Shown: piece after piece, positions 1-10,626 of the stretch
How the letters are laid out: every line of letters begins with the position of its first letter
Numbering within the stretch: position 1 is the first letter of the stretch
DNA from: Arcobacter suis CECT 7833
GTDB lineage: Bacteria; Campylobacterota; Campylobacteria; Campylobacterales; Arcobacteraceae
Length of the DNA: 64,000 nt
Direction of reading: 5' to 3'
Assembly (NCBI RefSeq): GCF_003544815.1
Contig: NZ_CP032100.1
Span: 806,001-870,000, forward strand
The notes under the pieces: model-generated
What the model was told of the DNA's origin: nothing
The model's database searches: none
What the model saw: only the letters and a program-made list of their open reading frames with translations
Position numbers and translations under genes: made by a program

Positions 1-3000
1 AGTTCTACAACAAGTAAAGAAATTTTTGTTATGAATGGCGGAAATGATTATGTTTTAGGCGGAGCAGGTGATGATGTCTATGATATGGGAACTGGAGATG
101 ACAGAGTTTCAAATAACTATGGAAGTGATACAATAATCGGTGGAACTGGAGTTGATACTCTTGATATGTGGAATGATATTGGTGCAAACCAAGGAACAAA
201 CATAGTATTTAATTCTATTTTAGCATCTAGTTATACGGGACTTGCAACAGATTTAGGAACATTAACTCTTTCGAATCAAACAGCTGTAATAGAATCTAAA
301 ACTATAAATGGTCTTTCAACTCTAAGTGATGGAGCGTATAATTTTTATAAAATAAAAGATGGACAAGGCGCTTTTGATTATTTATATCAAGATGGAAGTA
401 ATCCAGATTTTGAACAGTTTTTTATGACAGATAATGCTGATATTTTTGTTGGTTCAAATAATAGTGATACTGTTTTTGGATATGGTGGAAATGACACTAT
501 TTGGGCTATGGATGGAAATGATAGTATTTATGCTGGAGATGGAAATGATACTATTTTTGGAGTTAGTGGAAATAACCTTCTAGAAGGTGGTGCTGGAAAT
601 GACCTTATTATAGGTGGAACAGGTAATGACACAATCAGAGGTATTTCAGGAAATAATACTTTATATGGTAAAGCTGGAAATAACGTTATTACAGGTGGAG
701 ATTTTACTGATATTATCTATACTGGAATAGGGCAAGATGTTATTGATGGTGGAACTGGAACTGATACTTTAAGATTTGATGGTGGAACACAAAGAGTTGT
801 AGTAAATTTAGGATCTAATACTTTAACTTATGATGGTGGAAGTACTTTAATTGCAAATAGATTTATCAATAGTTGGCAAAATGCAGGAAGTAATCAAATA
901 GGAACTGTATCAAATATTGAAAATGTTGATGGTACTCAATATAATGACACTATTCGAGGAAATAATTCAACAAACACTATTAAAGCAGGCGCAGGTGATG
1001 ACTATATTTACGCTAGTTCAGGAGATGATAAATATGATGGAGGAGCTAATACTGTAAAAGGTGATAGTGTTGATTATAGTTTAGTTACTACAACTTCTGG
1101 TGTAAAAATAGATATAAATACTCAATCAAATGCTGTATTTACAGTTGGTGGTACAACATATAATCAAACACTTATAGATATAGAAAATATTAAAGGTTCT
1201 AATCAAGATGATCTTATCAGAGGTGGAGTAGGCGCAAATACTATTTATGGAGGAGATGGAGCCGATCAAATCTATGGTACGGGTGGAAATAATAGCCTAT
1301 ATGGTGATGCTGGAGATGATACTATTTATAGTGGAACAGGAAATGACTATATAGATGGAGGAACAGGCAATAATACGGTGAGTTATTCTGACTTTGGAAC
1401 AAGTGTTAAAGTAAATTTAAGTGGAAGTCTACAAGGTACAGTTGCAAATAATACAGGAGTAACTACAGGACTAGTTGATACTTTAGTAAATATTCAAAAT
1501 GTTACAACAGGTGGAGGAAACGATACTATTTGGGCTGGAAGTGGAACAAGTATTATTAAAACAGGTTCTGGAAATGATGTTATTTATGGTGGTTCAGGAA
1601 TTGAAAATATTGATGCTAGTTCAGGAAATGATACTATTTATGCAAGTGCTGGCAATGATATTATAGATGGTGCAGAGGATAGCGATACTGTTGATTATAG
1701 TTCAAGTACGACAGGAATAACTGTAACTTTAGCAAATGATGGAGCTTTAACAAGTGTTAGTCATAATATTTCTGGAGTTTTCATTGATAACTTAACAAAT
1801 ATCGAAGGAATAAAAGGTTCATCTACTGTTTCAAATACTTTAACTGGTAATAATATGAATAACACTTTAATAGGTGGAAATCAAGCAGATGTTATCAAAG
1901 GTGTAAGTGGAAATAACTATTTAAATGGTGGAGCAGGAATAGATACTATTTACGCAGGAACAGGAAGTGATACGATAATAGGTGGAAGTGCCGATGCTAA
2001 TTGGTTGTATTATACTGATGTTTTAGGTGCGAATGTCAATGTTAATTTAAAAGCAGGAATTGCAACTTATGGAACAAGTACAGATACTATTTCTCAAATT
2101 AGACATTTACAAATGGGTAATGGTACAAATACAGTTGAGGGTAATTCAGATGCAAATAGTTTTGTAGGTGGAACGGGAACTGACACTTTAAGTTATAGTG
2201 GATCTTCAAATGCAGTTACATTTAATGTTACAAGTGCAGGTGCTGGAACTTCAACTGGTGATGGTTCAGATACTTTTGTGAACTTTGAAAATTATACACT
2301 TTCAAGTAATGCTGATACTGCAAACTTAAGTGGAGTATTTGGAAGTACAATAGATGGTGGAGCTTTAAGTGATACTGCAAGTTATAGTTCTGTAGCAACT
2401 TCTTTAACAGTTACTGTAGATAGTGGAAACACAAGTGCTACTGTATTTGATGGAACAAAAACTGATACTTTAAAAAATATTGAAAAAATAATTGGTGGAG
2501 ATGGAAATGATACTTTTATCGTTTCAAATGTATCAGGTATTAATACTCTTGATGGAGATGGTGGGACAAACACTTTACAATTAAGTGGAAGTTTAGATTT
2601 ATCAAGTGTGACTTTATTGAATTTTAATAATATCCTTATAGCAAATGGAGATACATTAACTTTAAATGCAGTAGATTTATCTGGTAAAACTATGAATATC
2701 ACAATGAATGGAACAGCTAATTTAGTAATAGTTTCAGATGCAAGTAGTCATGATTTTAGCAATATTACTGTTACAAAAGGAACAGGAAAAGTTACCCTTG
2801 ATGTTAATATAAATAAAGATATAAGTGGAACAAATATACATAATATCATAGATATATTTGATGTAGCTAGTGGTAATAGTTTAACTTTAAGTCATACTCA
2901 ATTTAACACGCATACAGGAATTGGAACAGGAACATTAAAATTAAGTGACACTTCACTTACAGGTGCTCAAATTAAATCTGTGAATGATGCAAGTACCAAT

Positions 3001-5760
3001 GCAATAGATTTATCTAATGTTACTACTATTTCAAGTGCTACTATGTCTGAAATGTTAGAGATAGTAAATAATACAGGTTCAATATTTACAACAGCATCTA
3101 ATTACGCAGTTAATATAAGTAATACAGCAAGTGCGACTAATATAAATAGTGTATTAGGTGATACAACAGGAGTAGTAACAGCAACAGTAACAACAGATAC
3201 CGCATCAAATCTAAATAGTGCATTAGGAAGTGCAACAGCTACAGATGTATTAACTATAACTGTTAGTGCAGGAAGTGCTGCTGCTTCTGATTTAATAGCC
3301 TTAGATAATAAAACATCAGTAACAATAGATGCAACAGCAATTACAACAATTACTGGAACAGGTGCTCAAGTTGCAACAGTTGCAACTGCAAGTGGTATAA
3401 GTACATCAACAAATTATTTAGCAACACTAAGTGGAACATCAACAATTAGTGATGTAAATATAGTTACAGGTGATACAACAGGGATTGTAACAGCAATAGT
3501 AACAGCAGATACAGCAGCTAATTTAAATACAGGTTTATCAAATGCAACAGCAACAGATGCCTTAACATTAACAGTAAATGGAGCAACTGCGACAGCTTCT
3601 GATTTAATATCACTTGATGGAAAAACAAGTGTAGCAATAAGTGTAACAGCAACAGCAGTAAGTGGTTTATATGCAGATTTGACTACAGTTTATGTAACAA
3701 ATGCAAGTAGTTATACAAATCTTGGTGATGAAAATGTAACAATTACTGATGCACAAAGTGCAACAAATGTTAATACGATATTAAATAAAACAAGTGGAAT
3801 AGTAACAGCAACAGTAAGTGCCGATACAGCAGCTAATTTAAATACAAATTTAGTAAATGCAACAGCAACTGATGCTTTATCACTAACAGTAACTGATACA
3901 AGTTTAAGTTCATTAACAAATTTATTAGCTCTTGATGGAAAAACAAGTATGGCAGTAAATGCATCAAGTATAACAGCAATATCAGAAACATACGCTAATT
4001 TAAATACAGCATATTCATCAGCTGGAATAACTGGACTTGGAAATGAAGCTGTAACAATTACAGATACACAAAGTGCAACAAATGTAAATACAATAGCAAA
4101 TAAAACAAGTGGAGCAGTAACAGCTACAGTAACAAGTGGAGCAGTAACAGCTACTTTAGGTGCTCTAACAAATGTAGATGCAAATGATGTAATAACATTT
4201 ACAACTACAGATACAAGTGTTGATGCAAGTGATTTAGTTGCTTTAGCTGTAAAAGTAGATACTCTAGGAGTAAATACTGTAAATACAGTAACTGAAGTTT
4301 ATAATACAGCAAGTTTAGGAACAGTAGTAGTAAATGCATTAAACATAACAGGAAATACAGAAGCCGTAATAATAACAGGTGGATCAATTTCTTCAACTGA
4401 TACAAATGCAATAGTAAATGCAACAAGTGGAATAGTAACAGCAACGGTAAGTGCCGATACAGCAGCTAATTTAAATACAAATTTAGTAAATGCAACAGCA
4501 ACAGATGTTTTAACACTAACTGTAAGTGCAGGAAGTGTAGCAGCTACTGATTTAACTGCATTAGATAATAAAACTTCAGTTGCGGTAAATGCAGCTGCAG
4601 TTACAGCATTAATAGGAACAGCAGCAGAAATCCAAGCTGCATACACAGCAAATACAGCTGGGACTATAAGTGGATTAGGAAATGAAAATATATCTATTTC
4701 TGATACAGGAACATTAGCCTCATCAACAATAACTTCTTTAGATGTATCAACGACTGGAACAATAACATTAAATGGTGCAGGTTCATTAGTATTAACAACT
4801 ACATCAGGACAAATTCTTGATTTAAGTGGAGTAACAAATAGTTTAAGTGGCACATTATCTATTACAGATTCAACAGGAAATGAAACAATTACAGGAACAT
4901 CTGCAAATGATACATTAACTCTTTCAAGTGGAAATGATACAATTAATCTAGGAAATGGTAGTGATACAATAAATGCAACCATTGGAAATTTAGATGTGAA
5001 TGATAATATTTCTGATACAGGAAGTACAGGAACAGATGTATTAAATATTACAAATAGTGGAACTATTGATTCAGCTAATCTTATTGATGCAAAAGGAATA
5101 GAAACATTAAATCTATCAAGTGGTAATGATACAATTACTTTCGATGATACAACAGAGTTTAATGCATTTAGAAATAATTTTACTGATATTGTTGATGCAG
5201 GTGGAAGTGATACTTTATCTTTTGGAACAATAGCTGTAACTGGAAATTTAGACTTTAGTAAATTAAGTGAATTTGAAACACTGAATTTATCATCAGCTTC
5301 TGATAATTTAACAATTAGTGGTGATGAACCAACAAATATAAATGGTGGAGCAGGAAATGATACTTTCTCTTTAGATTTCTCAAGTATTAGAAATTTAAAT
5401 GGTGGGGCAAACACAGATACCGTTAAATTAACTGGAAATACAGGAAGTAATATTTCTTCTGATACAGATTTTACTCCAAATTCAACATTTACAAATATTG
5501 AAAGACTTGATATTTCAGGACTTAATTTAAATACAAATGATAATAATACAGAATTTAATTTTACAGAAGCTATGTTAAATGCATGGACAGGAAGTGATAC
5601 AGGTAGTTTAACCTTATCGTTAACTTCATCTCAAGTGGAAAAAATTAAATTTACAGATAGTTCTAGTGTGGTTCATGATACTTCATCAACTATTACAGAT
5701 AATGCATCTTATACTATAGGTAACAATACTCTTACTATTGATATTATAGATGTACCTTAA
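1..5760 (+). CDS. Giant RTX-type adhesin, C-terminal part (5' end outside window)
   Basis: The reading frame is open from base 1, so the ATG at 31 is an internal Met and the gene starts upstream. About 1,900 residues are visible. The first ~700 contain many glycine/aspartate RTX nonapeptides (GGAGDD, GNDTI, GGTGND types), which in hemolysin-type proteins bind calcium and fold after export. Residues ~1045-1570 are five tandem units of ~105 residues rich in Thr, Ala and Val. A second small RTX cluster (GNDTLTLSSGNDTI) and a final β-rich region follow. No enzymatic domain is seen. The downstream transporter has a LapB-like layout, so this is probably a LapA-like surface adhesin exported by the adjacent type I system (inference). 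Confidence 0.85.
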   Translation, partial: SSTTSKEIFVMNGGNDYVLGGAGDDVYDMGTGDDRVSNNYGSDTIIGGTGVDTLDMWNDIGANQGTNIVFNSILASSYTGLATDLGTLTLSNQTAVIESKTINGLSTLSDGAYNFYKIKDGQGAFDYLYQDGSNPDFEQFFMTDNADIFVGSNNSDTVFGYGGNDTIWAMDGNDSIYAGDGNDTIFGVSGNNLLEGGAGNDLIIGGTGNDTIRGISGNNTLYGKAGNNVITGGDFTDIIYTGIGQDVIDGGTGTDTLRFDGGTQRVVVNLGSNTLTYDGGSTLIANRFINSWQNAGSNQIGTVSNIENVDGTQYNDTIRGNNSTNTIKAGAGDDYIYASSGDDKYDGGANTVKGDSVDYSLVTTTSGVKIDINTQSNAVFTVGGTTYNQTLIDIENIKGSNQDDLIRGGVGANTIYGGDGADQIYGTGGNNSLYGDAGDDTIYSGTGNDYIDGGTGNNTVSYSDFGTSVKVNLSGSLQGTVANNTGVTTGLVDTLVNIQNVTTGGGNDTIWAGSGTSIIKTGSGNDVIYGGSGIENIDASSGNDTIYASAGNDIIDGAEDSDTVDYSSSTTGITVTLANDGALTSVSHNISGVFIDNLTNIEGIKGSSTVSNTLTGNNMNNTLIGGNQADVIKGVSGNNYLNGGAGIDTIYAGTGSDTIIGGSADANWLYYTDVLGANVNVNLKAGIATYGTSTDTISQIRHLQMGNGTNTVEGNSDANSFVGGTGTDTLSYSGSSNAVTFNVTSAGAGTSTGDGSDTFVNFENYTLSSNADTANLSGVFGSTIDGGALSDTASYSSVATSLTVTVDSGNTSATVFDGTKTDTLKNIEKIIGGDGNDTFIVSNVSGINTLDGDGGTNTLQLSGSLDLSSVTLLNFNNILIANGDTLTLNAVDLSGKTMNITMNGTANLVIVSDASSHDFSNITVTKGTGKVTLDVNINKDISGTNIHNIIDIFDVASGNSLTLSHTQFNTHTGIGTGTLKLSDTSLTGAQIKSVNDASTNAIDLSNVTTISSATMSEMLEIVNNTGSIFTTASNYAVNISNTASATNINSVLGDTTGVVTATVTTDTASNLNSALGSATATDVLTITVSAGSAAASDLIALDNKTSVTIDATAITTITGTGAQVATVATASGISTSTNYLATLSGTSTISDVNIVTGDTTGIVTAIVTADTAANLNTGLSNATATDALTLTVNGATATASDLISLDGKTSVAISVTATAVSGLYADLTTVYVTNASSYTNLGDENVTITDAQSATNVNTILNKTSGIVTATVSADTAANLNTNLVNATATDALSLTVTDTSLSSLTNLLALDGKTSMAVNASSITAISETYANLNTAYSSAGITGLGNEAVTITDTQSATNVNTIANKTSGAVTATVTSGAVTATLGALTNVDANDVITFTTTDTSVDASDLVALAVKVDTLGVNTVNTVTEVYNTASLGTVVVNALNITGNTEAVIITGGSISSTDTNAIVNATSGIVTATVSADTAANLNTNLVNATATDVLTLTVSAGSVAATDLTALDNKTSVAVNAAAVTALIGTAAEIQAAYTANTAGTISGLGNENISISDTGTLASSTITSLDVSTTGTITLNGAGSLVLTTTSGQILDLSGVTNSLSGTLSITDSTGNETITGTSANDTLTLSSGNDTINLGNGSDTINATIGNLDVNDNISDTGSTGTDVLNITNSGTIDSANLIDAKGIETLNLSSGNDTITFDDTTEFNAFRNNFTDIVDAGGSDTLSFGTIAVTGNLDFSKLSEFETLNLSSASDNLTISGDEPTNINGGAGNDTFSLDFSSIRNLNGGANTDTVKLTGNTGSNISSDTDFTPNSTFTNIERLDISGLNLNTNDNNTEFNFTEAMLNAWTGSDTGSLTLSLTSSQVEKIKFTDSSSVVHDTSSTITDNASYTIGNNTLTIDIIDVP
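3169..4740 (+). repeat. Five tandem ~315-bp repeats inside the adhesin
   Basis: Units begin near 3169, 3481, 3796, 4111 and 4429, a spacing of 312-318 bp. Each starts with codons for G-[IVA]-V-T-A and most continue with DTAANLN, NATATD and ALDNKTS-type segments. The 3796 and 4429 copies are nearly identical at the DNA level over their first ~80 bp; the 4111 copy is the most diverged. Confidence 0.85.
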
Positions 5761-5790
5761 ACAGTCACTTTTTAGTGATTGTTTCTTTTT
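5759..5790 (+). terminator. Rho-independent terminator after the adhesin gene
   Basis: An 11-bp stem (AAACAGTCACT with AGTGATTGTTT, one G-T pair) with a loop of four T is followed by CTTTTT. It overlaps the adhesin stop codon and could set the adhesin mRNA apart from the secretion genes. Confidence 0.75.
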
Positions 5791-5811
5791 AAAATTAGAA
5801 AAAGGCTTTTA

Positions 5812-6627
5812 GTGAATAAAAATGTTATTAATACTGGTTTTAATAAAGTTATAAAATCAAGACATGGATTTCTTTTATATAATAAAAATGATATATATAT
5901 TGGAAAATCAATAGAAAAATATGGGGAATTTTCACATCTTGAAGCAAAACTTTTTGAGCAAATTTGTAAAGAAGGAGATATTGTAATAGAAGTTGGAGCA
6001 AATATTGGCGCTCACACTGTATATCTTTCAAAACTTGTGGGAAAAGGTGTTGTTATTGCATTTGAACCACAAAGATTGGTTTTCCAAAATCTATGCGCAA
6101 ATCTTGCAATAAACAGTATTTCAAATGTATTTGCTTATCAAGAAGCAGTTTCACATGAAAATGGAAGCATATTAATTCCTGAATATGATTTTACAAAAAA
6201 TAACAACTTTGGTGGAATAAATATAGAAAATACTAAAAATGGAACAACTGTAAATAAGCAAAAATTAGATAATTTTTTGAATAAAATAAACAGATTAAAA
6301 TTACTAAAAATTGATGTTGAAGGTATGGAAATATCAGTAATAAAAGGGGCTAGTGAATTAATTAAAAAGTTTAGACCAATTATTTATGTTGAAAATGATA
6401 GACAAGAACATTCAAAAGAGCTAATAGAGTTATTATGGAGCTTAAATTATAAGATGTATTGGCATTTACCAAGGCTTTACAATAAAAATAATTTTTTCAA
6501 TGAAGAAGAAAATATTTTTGGAAATATAGTCTCTGTAAATATGTTATGTTTACATAAAGATAGTTCTATAGAAATACTAGAAATGGATGAAATAATCAAT
6601 TCAAAGCATCATCCAATGAAAAAATAA
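5812..6627 (+). CDS. FkbM-family SAM-dependent methyltransferase
   Basis: This 271-residue protein has the SAM-binding signature EVGANIGAHT, followed by the FEPQ acidic strand and KIDVEGME, typical of the FkbM methyltransferase family. I place the start at the GTG at 5812, which has AAAGG six bases upstream. An in-frame TTG at 5779 lies inside the preceding terminator hairpin and has no ribosome binding site. FkbM enzymes methylate sugars or other small hydroxyl groups. Beside a TPR/glycosyltransferase-like gene and an adhesin, a role in modifying a surface glycan or the adhesin is possible, but the substrate is unknown. Confidence 0.8.
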   Translation: MNKNVINTGFNKVIKSRHGFLLYNKNDIYIGKSIEKYGEFSHLEAKLFEQICKEGDIVIEVGANIGAHTVYLSKLVGKGVVIAFEPQRLVFQNLCANLAINSISNVFAYQEAVSHENGSILIPEYDFTKNNNFGGINIENTKNGTTVNKQKLDNFLNKINRLKLLKIDVEGMEISVIKGASELIKKFRPIIYVENDRQEHSKELIELLWSLNYKMYWHLPRLYNKNNFFNEEENIFGNIVSVNMLCLHKDSSIEILEMDEIINSKHHPMKK

Positions 6628-6653
6628 TATAACAAAAATCTAAATTTTTTAGA

Positions 6654-6659
6654 TATAAT
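6654..6659 (+). promoter_or_regulatory. Candidate -10 element (TATAAT) for the secretion genes
   Basis: TATAAT sits 31 bases before the start of the TPR gene, in AGATATAATTCCCC. Campylobacterota promoters often have a strong -10 and a weak -35, which fits, but no -35 is evident. Confidence 0.4.
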
Positions 6660-6690
6660 TCCCCTAATTTAATGATTTGAAGGTAATATA

Positions 6691-8478
6691 ATGATAGAAC
6701 AAGAAAAAAAACTTTTTGAACAAGCAGTCGAATTTTTTAATAAAAAAGATTACGATAAATCAAAAACTTTATATGAAGAAATCTTAAAAATAAATCCAAA
6801 GTCTTCTAATATTTATGGAAACTTAGGTGTTATTTATAAAATAAAAGGTGATATCAATACAGCTATAAAATATTATATTACAGCAATCAATTTAAATCCT
6901 AAAAATACTCTTGTATATAATAATTTAGGTAATGCTTTTAAAGAAATAAAAAATTATAAAATGGCTATAAGAGTATATACAGATGCTTTAAAAATAAATC
7001 CAAAAGATTTTAATATGTTTAATAATCTAGGTATAGTTTTTGAATTAATTGGTGATAGCAATAGAGCAATTGAAGCATATAAACAAGCTGTTAAAATAAA
7101 TCCAAAATATGCAAAAGCTATAAATAATATAGGTGTTGTATTATATAAACAAAAAAGATATAAAGAATCAGCTCAGATTTTTGAAATAGCATTACAATCA
7201 GACTCAGATTATAATGAAGTTTATAGTAATAAAGGCGCTGCTTATAACAAAGCAAAAGATTATGATAAAGCAATAGAATCTTTAGAAATGGCAATTCTTA
7301 AAATGCCAAATCATGGTGGTGCATATACAAATTTAGGAAATGTATATAATAAATTACATGATTATAAAACAGCTGCAAAAATGCATGAAAAATCTATAGA
7401 ATTAGAACCAAATGGTTCAAATGCATATAGTAATGTAGGTACTTCATATAAATATTTAGGATTATCAGATAAAGCTATTACTTCATATAAAAAAGCAATT
7501 GAATTAGATCCAAATTTTGTTAATGCACATTTTGACTTAGCAACTATGTATTTAGCATCTGAAGATTTTAAAAATGGTTGGAAAGAGTATGAGTGGAGAT
7601 TTAGAAAAGAAGAGATGATTCCTCATATCATAAAACACAAAGATATTTTTACTAAACCCTTATTTACAGGAGTTGAAGATATAAAAGGTAAAACTTTATT
7701 ACTTCATTCAGAACAAGGATATGGAGATAGTATTCAATTTATAAGATTTGTCCCACAATTAAAAGAAAAATTTGGATGTAAAATAGCAGTAAAATGTCGA
7801 GAAGGTTTAAAAGAACTATTTAAAACAATTGATGAAATCGATGTAATAGTTGATAGAAGTGAAGAAACACCAGCATTTGATTATCAATTATCAATTATGA
7901 GTATGCCATTTATTTTAGATATGAAAAGTATAGATGAATTACCAAAAAAAATGCCATATTTAAAAGCTATTTTTGATAAAGATTTAGAAATTAAAAAAGA
8001 AAAAGACAAAATTAATATTGGTATTTGTTGGAGTGCTTCACTAACAGGAGAAAGCTATGAAGGAAAAGTATTTGATTTAAAATTCTTTGAACCTTTAATG
8101 AATAATCCAAAAATTAATCTTTACTCTTTACAAGTTGGTGATGGAAGTGAAGATATTAAAAAACTTGGATTTGAAGATAAAATCATTGATTTAACACATA
8201 AATTGACAGATTTTTCAAAAACTGCTTCATTGATTAATGAATTAGATTTAGTTATTTCATCTGATACTGCAGTTGCTCATTTAACAGGTGCATTAAATAA
8301 ACCAGTTTGGATTCCTTTACAAAAAATTCCAGATTGGAGATGGACAAATAAAGGTGAAACTACAAAATGGTATCCTAGTGCAAAACTGTTTAGACAAAAA
8401 ACAGCAAAAGTTTGGGAAAGTGTATTTCAATCTATAAATGCAAAACTTTCAAAACAATATAAAATTAAAATAAATTAA
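6691..8478 (+). CDS. TPR protein with C-terminal glycosyltransferase-9-like domain
   Basis: This 595-residue protein has about eight or nine tetratricopeptide repeats in residues 1-300 (units such as YNNLGNAFKE and AYKQAVKINP). The C-terminal ~260 residues resemble the heptosyltransferase (GT9) fold, with LLHSEQGYGDSIQFIRF and the late motif SSDTAVAHLTGALNKP. GAAGG precedes the ATG. Such TPR-GT9 proteins are often encoded beside large secreted adhesins, where glycosylation or retention of the adhesin has been suggested. That role is inferred here; nothing in the sequence fixes donor or acceptor. Confidence 0.75.
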   Translation: MIEQEKKLFEQAVEFFNKKDYDKSKTLYEEILKINPKSSNIYGNLGVIYKIKGDINTAIKYYITAINLNPKNTLVYNNLGNAFKEIKNYKMAIRVYTDALKINPKDFNMFNNLGIVFELIGDSNRAIEAYKQAVKINPKYAKAINNIGVVLYKQKRYKESAQIFEIALQSDSDYNEVYSNKGAAYNKAKDYDKAIESLEMAILKMPNHGGAYTNLGNVYNKLHDYKTAAKMHEKSIELEPNGSNAYSNVGTSYKYLGLSDKAITSYKKAIELDPNFVNAHFDLATMYLASEDFKNGWKEYEWRFRKEEMIPHIIKHKDIFTKPLFTGVEDIKGKTLLLHSEQGYGDSIQFIRFVPQLKEKFGCKIAVKCREGLKELFKTIDEIDVIVDRSEETPAFDYQLSIMSMPFILDMKSIDELPKKMPYLKAIFDKDLEIKKEKDKINIGICWSASLTGESYEGKVFDLKFFEPLMNNPKINLYSLQVGDGSEDIKKLGFEDKIIDLTHKLTDFSKTASLINELDLVISSDTAVAHLTGALNKPVWIPLQKIPDWRWTNKGETTKWYPSAKLFRQKTAKVWESVFQSINAKLSKQYKIKIN

Positions 8479-8489
8479 TAGGTAACTTT

Positions 8490-10625
8490 TTGCAAATTCA
8501 AGAAAATAGTACTACATCTCAAGAAGAATCAATATTTGAAGATACTACTTTAAATAGAGAAGAATATCCTTTATTATTTACATTAAAGTATATTTTAGAT
8601 TTCTATTTTGGAGAAATATCTTTAAATACAATTATAAGTTTTAGTGCTAAATCAAATAAAGGATTTACACAAGAATTAGCAATTGATGTTGTAAAAGAAG
8701 TTGGTTTTACAGCAGTTTGTAAAGATATGAAAGCTTCAGATATTCCAAATCACTTTTTACCATGTATTGTTTTTGATAAAAATGAAAAACCATATGTTTT
8801 AAAAAGAAAAGGTAAAGAGTGTTTTTTACATGATCCAATTACTAATGGTGAAATAAAAAAAGATAGTAGTTATTTAAAAAACTTTACAAAAGCTATTTTA
8901 GTATTTAGAGACCCTAAAAAAGAAAAAATACTTGATCAAATTAAAGGCAAAGAGTGGTTTTGGAATCCTGTAAAGAAATTTTGGAGAGCATATATAGAAA
9001 TAGGATTTTTAACTTTTTTTATAAATATTTTTGCTCTTGCAGTTCCTTTATTTTCCATGAGTGTATATGATAGAGTTGTTCCAAATAATGCTACAGAAAC
9101 GCTATTTGTACTTGCTAGTGGAGTAATAATTATTCTTTTATTTGATGTATTTTTCAAAAGTGTTAGAAATCATATTATTGAAAAAGTAGGAAAAGAATTA
9201 GGACTTCATTTAGAAGAAGAACTTTTAAAAAGAGTTTTAAGTATTCAATCACAATATGATAGTATGCTTGTTGGAACAAAGGCAAATTTATTTAGAGAAT
9301 TAGCTTTAATCAAAGATTTTTTTGCTACAAAATCTATTGTACAAGTAATAGATTTTCCTTTTTTCTTTATAGCAGTTGCAGTTATATTTATAATTTCACC
9401 AATGATTGCTTTAGTTCCTATTTCTATTGCTATATTAGTACTTATTTTTAATTTCGCAATGCAAGTTCCAATTTCAAATTTAAGTAAAAAGAACATAGAA
9501 AATGTTCAAGCAAAACACTCTTATTTAGTTGAAACTATTCAAGGAAGTGAAATAATAAAACTTTCAAATGCTCGAGCAACAAAACTTTTTAATTGGAGAA
9601 ATATCATCGCTGTAACAGACTCTATTTCTCATAAAATACAATCTTTAAATGTATTTTCAATGAATTTATCTCAAACAGTAATTCAATTTGTTACGCTTTT
9701 AGTTATTATAGTTGGGGTATTTGAAATAAATAACAAAACTTTATCAGTTGGTGGATTAATAGCAGTTACAATTCTTGCAAGTCGTGCAATGGTTCCTGTA
9801 ATTCAAGCTTCAATGATGGCAATAAAGTTAAAAGAGATTAAAGAATCATTAGATAATATAAATGAATTTTGGCATTTACCATTAGAAAATGATAAAAATA
9901 TTGAAATTGGTTTAGGTGAAATAAAAGGAAATATTGAATTTAAAAATGTTGATTTTTATTATAAAAATAGTAAATATGCATCTTTGGAAAATTGTAATAT
10001 AAAAATAAAAGAGGGTGAAAAAGTAGGAATTATCGGACAAACAGGTGCTGGGAAAAGTACTTTTTTACGAATATTAACAGGTCTTGATAGCCCAACAAAA
10101 GGATCAGTTTATTTAGATGGACATGAAATATCTACAATACATCCTGTTGAAATAAGACAAAATATAGGTGTAATGCCCCAAGAACCATTTTTATTTTCTG
10201 GTACATTAAAAGAAAATATTGAATTATCAAGCCCTATTAGTAAAGAAAAAATGATGCAATTAATAAAAATTACTGGCTTAGAAGATTTAGTAAAAAAATC
10301 AGGACAAGGTGATGGTTTACAAGTTGGTGAACGAGGTTGTAATTTATCGGTTGGGCAAAGACATTTAGTCGCACTTGCAAGGGCATTATTAAATAATCCT
10401 CCTATTTTGATTTTAGATGAACCCACAACAGGACTGGATGTAGGTCTTGAAAAATCTTTAATAACACATATGAAACAAGTATTAGATAATAAAACCTTAA
10501 TAGTAATTACACATAGATTTGCTGCCTTAGATTTAGTTGATAGAGTAATCGTTCTAAATCAAGGTAAAATTGTTGCAGATGGTCCAAAAAATGCAGTTTT
10601 AGCCGCATTACAAGAGAAAAAATAA
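8490..10625 (+). CDS. Type I secretion ABC transporter with C39-like domain (LapB-like)
   Basis: The 711-residue protein has three parts. Residues ~15-150 form a peptidase C39-like domain lacking the catalytic Cys, as in the CLD of HlyB and LapB. Residues ~165-470 are a six-helix membrane domain. Residues ~480-705 are an ATPase with Walker A GQTGAGKST, signature LSVGQ and Walker B LILDEP. The start is TTG at 8490, preceded by AATAGGT. It should form the inner-membrane ATPase of the exporter for the adjacent adhesin, recognising an uncleaved C-terminal signal. The HlyD gene follows after one base. Confidence 0.9.
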   Translation: MQIQENSTTSQEESIFEDTTLNREEYPLLFTLKYILDFYFGEISLNTIISFSAKSNKGFTQELAIDVVKEVGFTAVCKDMKASDIPNHFLPCIVFDKNEKPYVLKRKGKECFLHDPITNGEIKKDSSYLKNFTKAILVFRDPKKEKILDQIKGKEWFWNPVKKFWRAYIEIGFLTFFINIFALAVPLFSMSVYDRVVPNNATETLFVLASGVIIILLFDVFFKSVRNHIIEKVGKELGLHLEEELLKRVLSIQSQYDSMLVGTKANLFRELALIKDFFATKSIVQVIDFPFFFIAVAVIFIISPMIALVPISIAILVLIFNFAMQVPISNLSKKNIENVQAKHSYLVETIQGSEIIKLSNARATKLFNWRNIIAVTDSISHKIQSLNVFSMNLSQTVIQFVTLLVIIVGVFEINNKTLSVGGLIAVTILASRAMVPVIQASMMAIKLKEIKESLDNINEFWHLPLENDKNIEIGLGEIKGNIEFKNVDFYYKNSKYASLENCNIKIKEGEKVGIIGQTGAGKSTFLRILTGLDSPTKGSVYLDGHEISTIHPVEIRQNIGVMPQEPFLFSGTLKENIELSSPISKEKMMQLIKITGLEDLVKKSGQGDGLQVGERGCNLSVGQRHLVALARALLNNPPILILDEPTTGLDVGLEKSLITHMKQVLDNKTLIVITHRFAALDLVDRVIVLNQGKIVADGPKNAVLAALQEKK

Positions 10626-10626
10626 T

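Noticed and set aside
2382-5414. Long reverse-strand open frames inside the adhesin (for example 4299-5414)
   Set aside because: They mirror the biased Thr/Ala/Gly repeat codons of the forward gene, have no ribosome binding site and no recognisable domain.
5779-5811. TTG start for the FkbM methyltransferase
   Set aside because: It lies within the preceding terminator hairpin and lacks a ribosome binding site; the GTG at 5812 has AAAGG.
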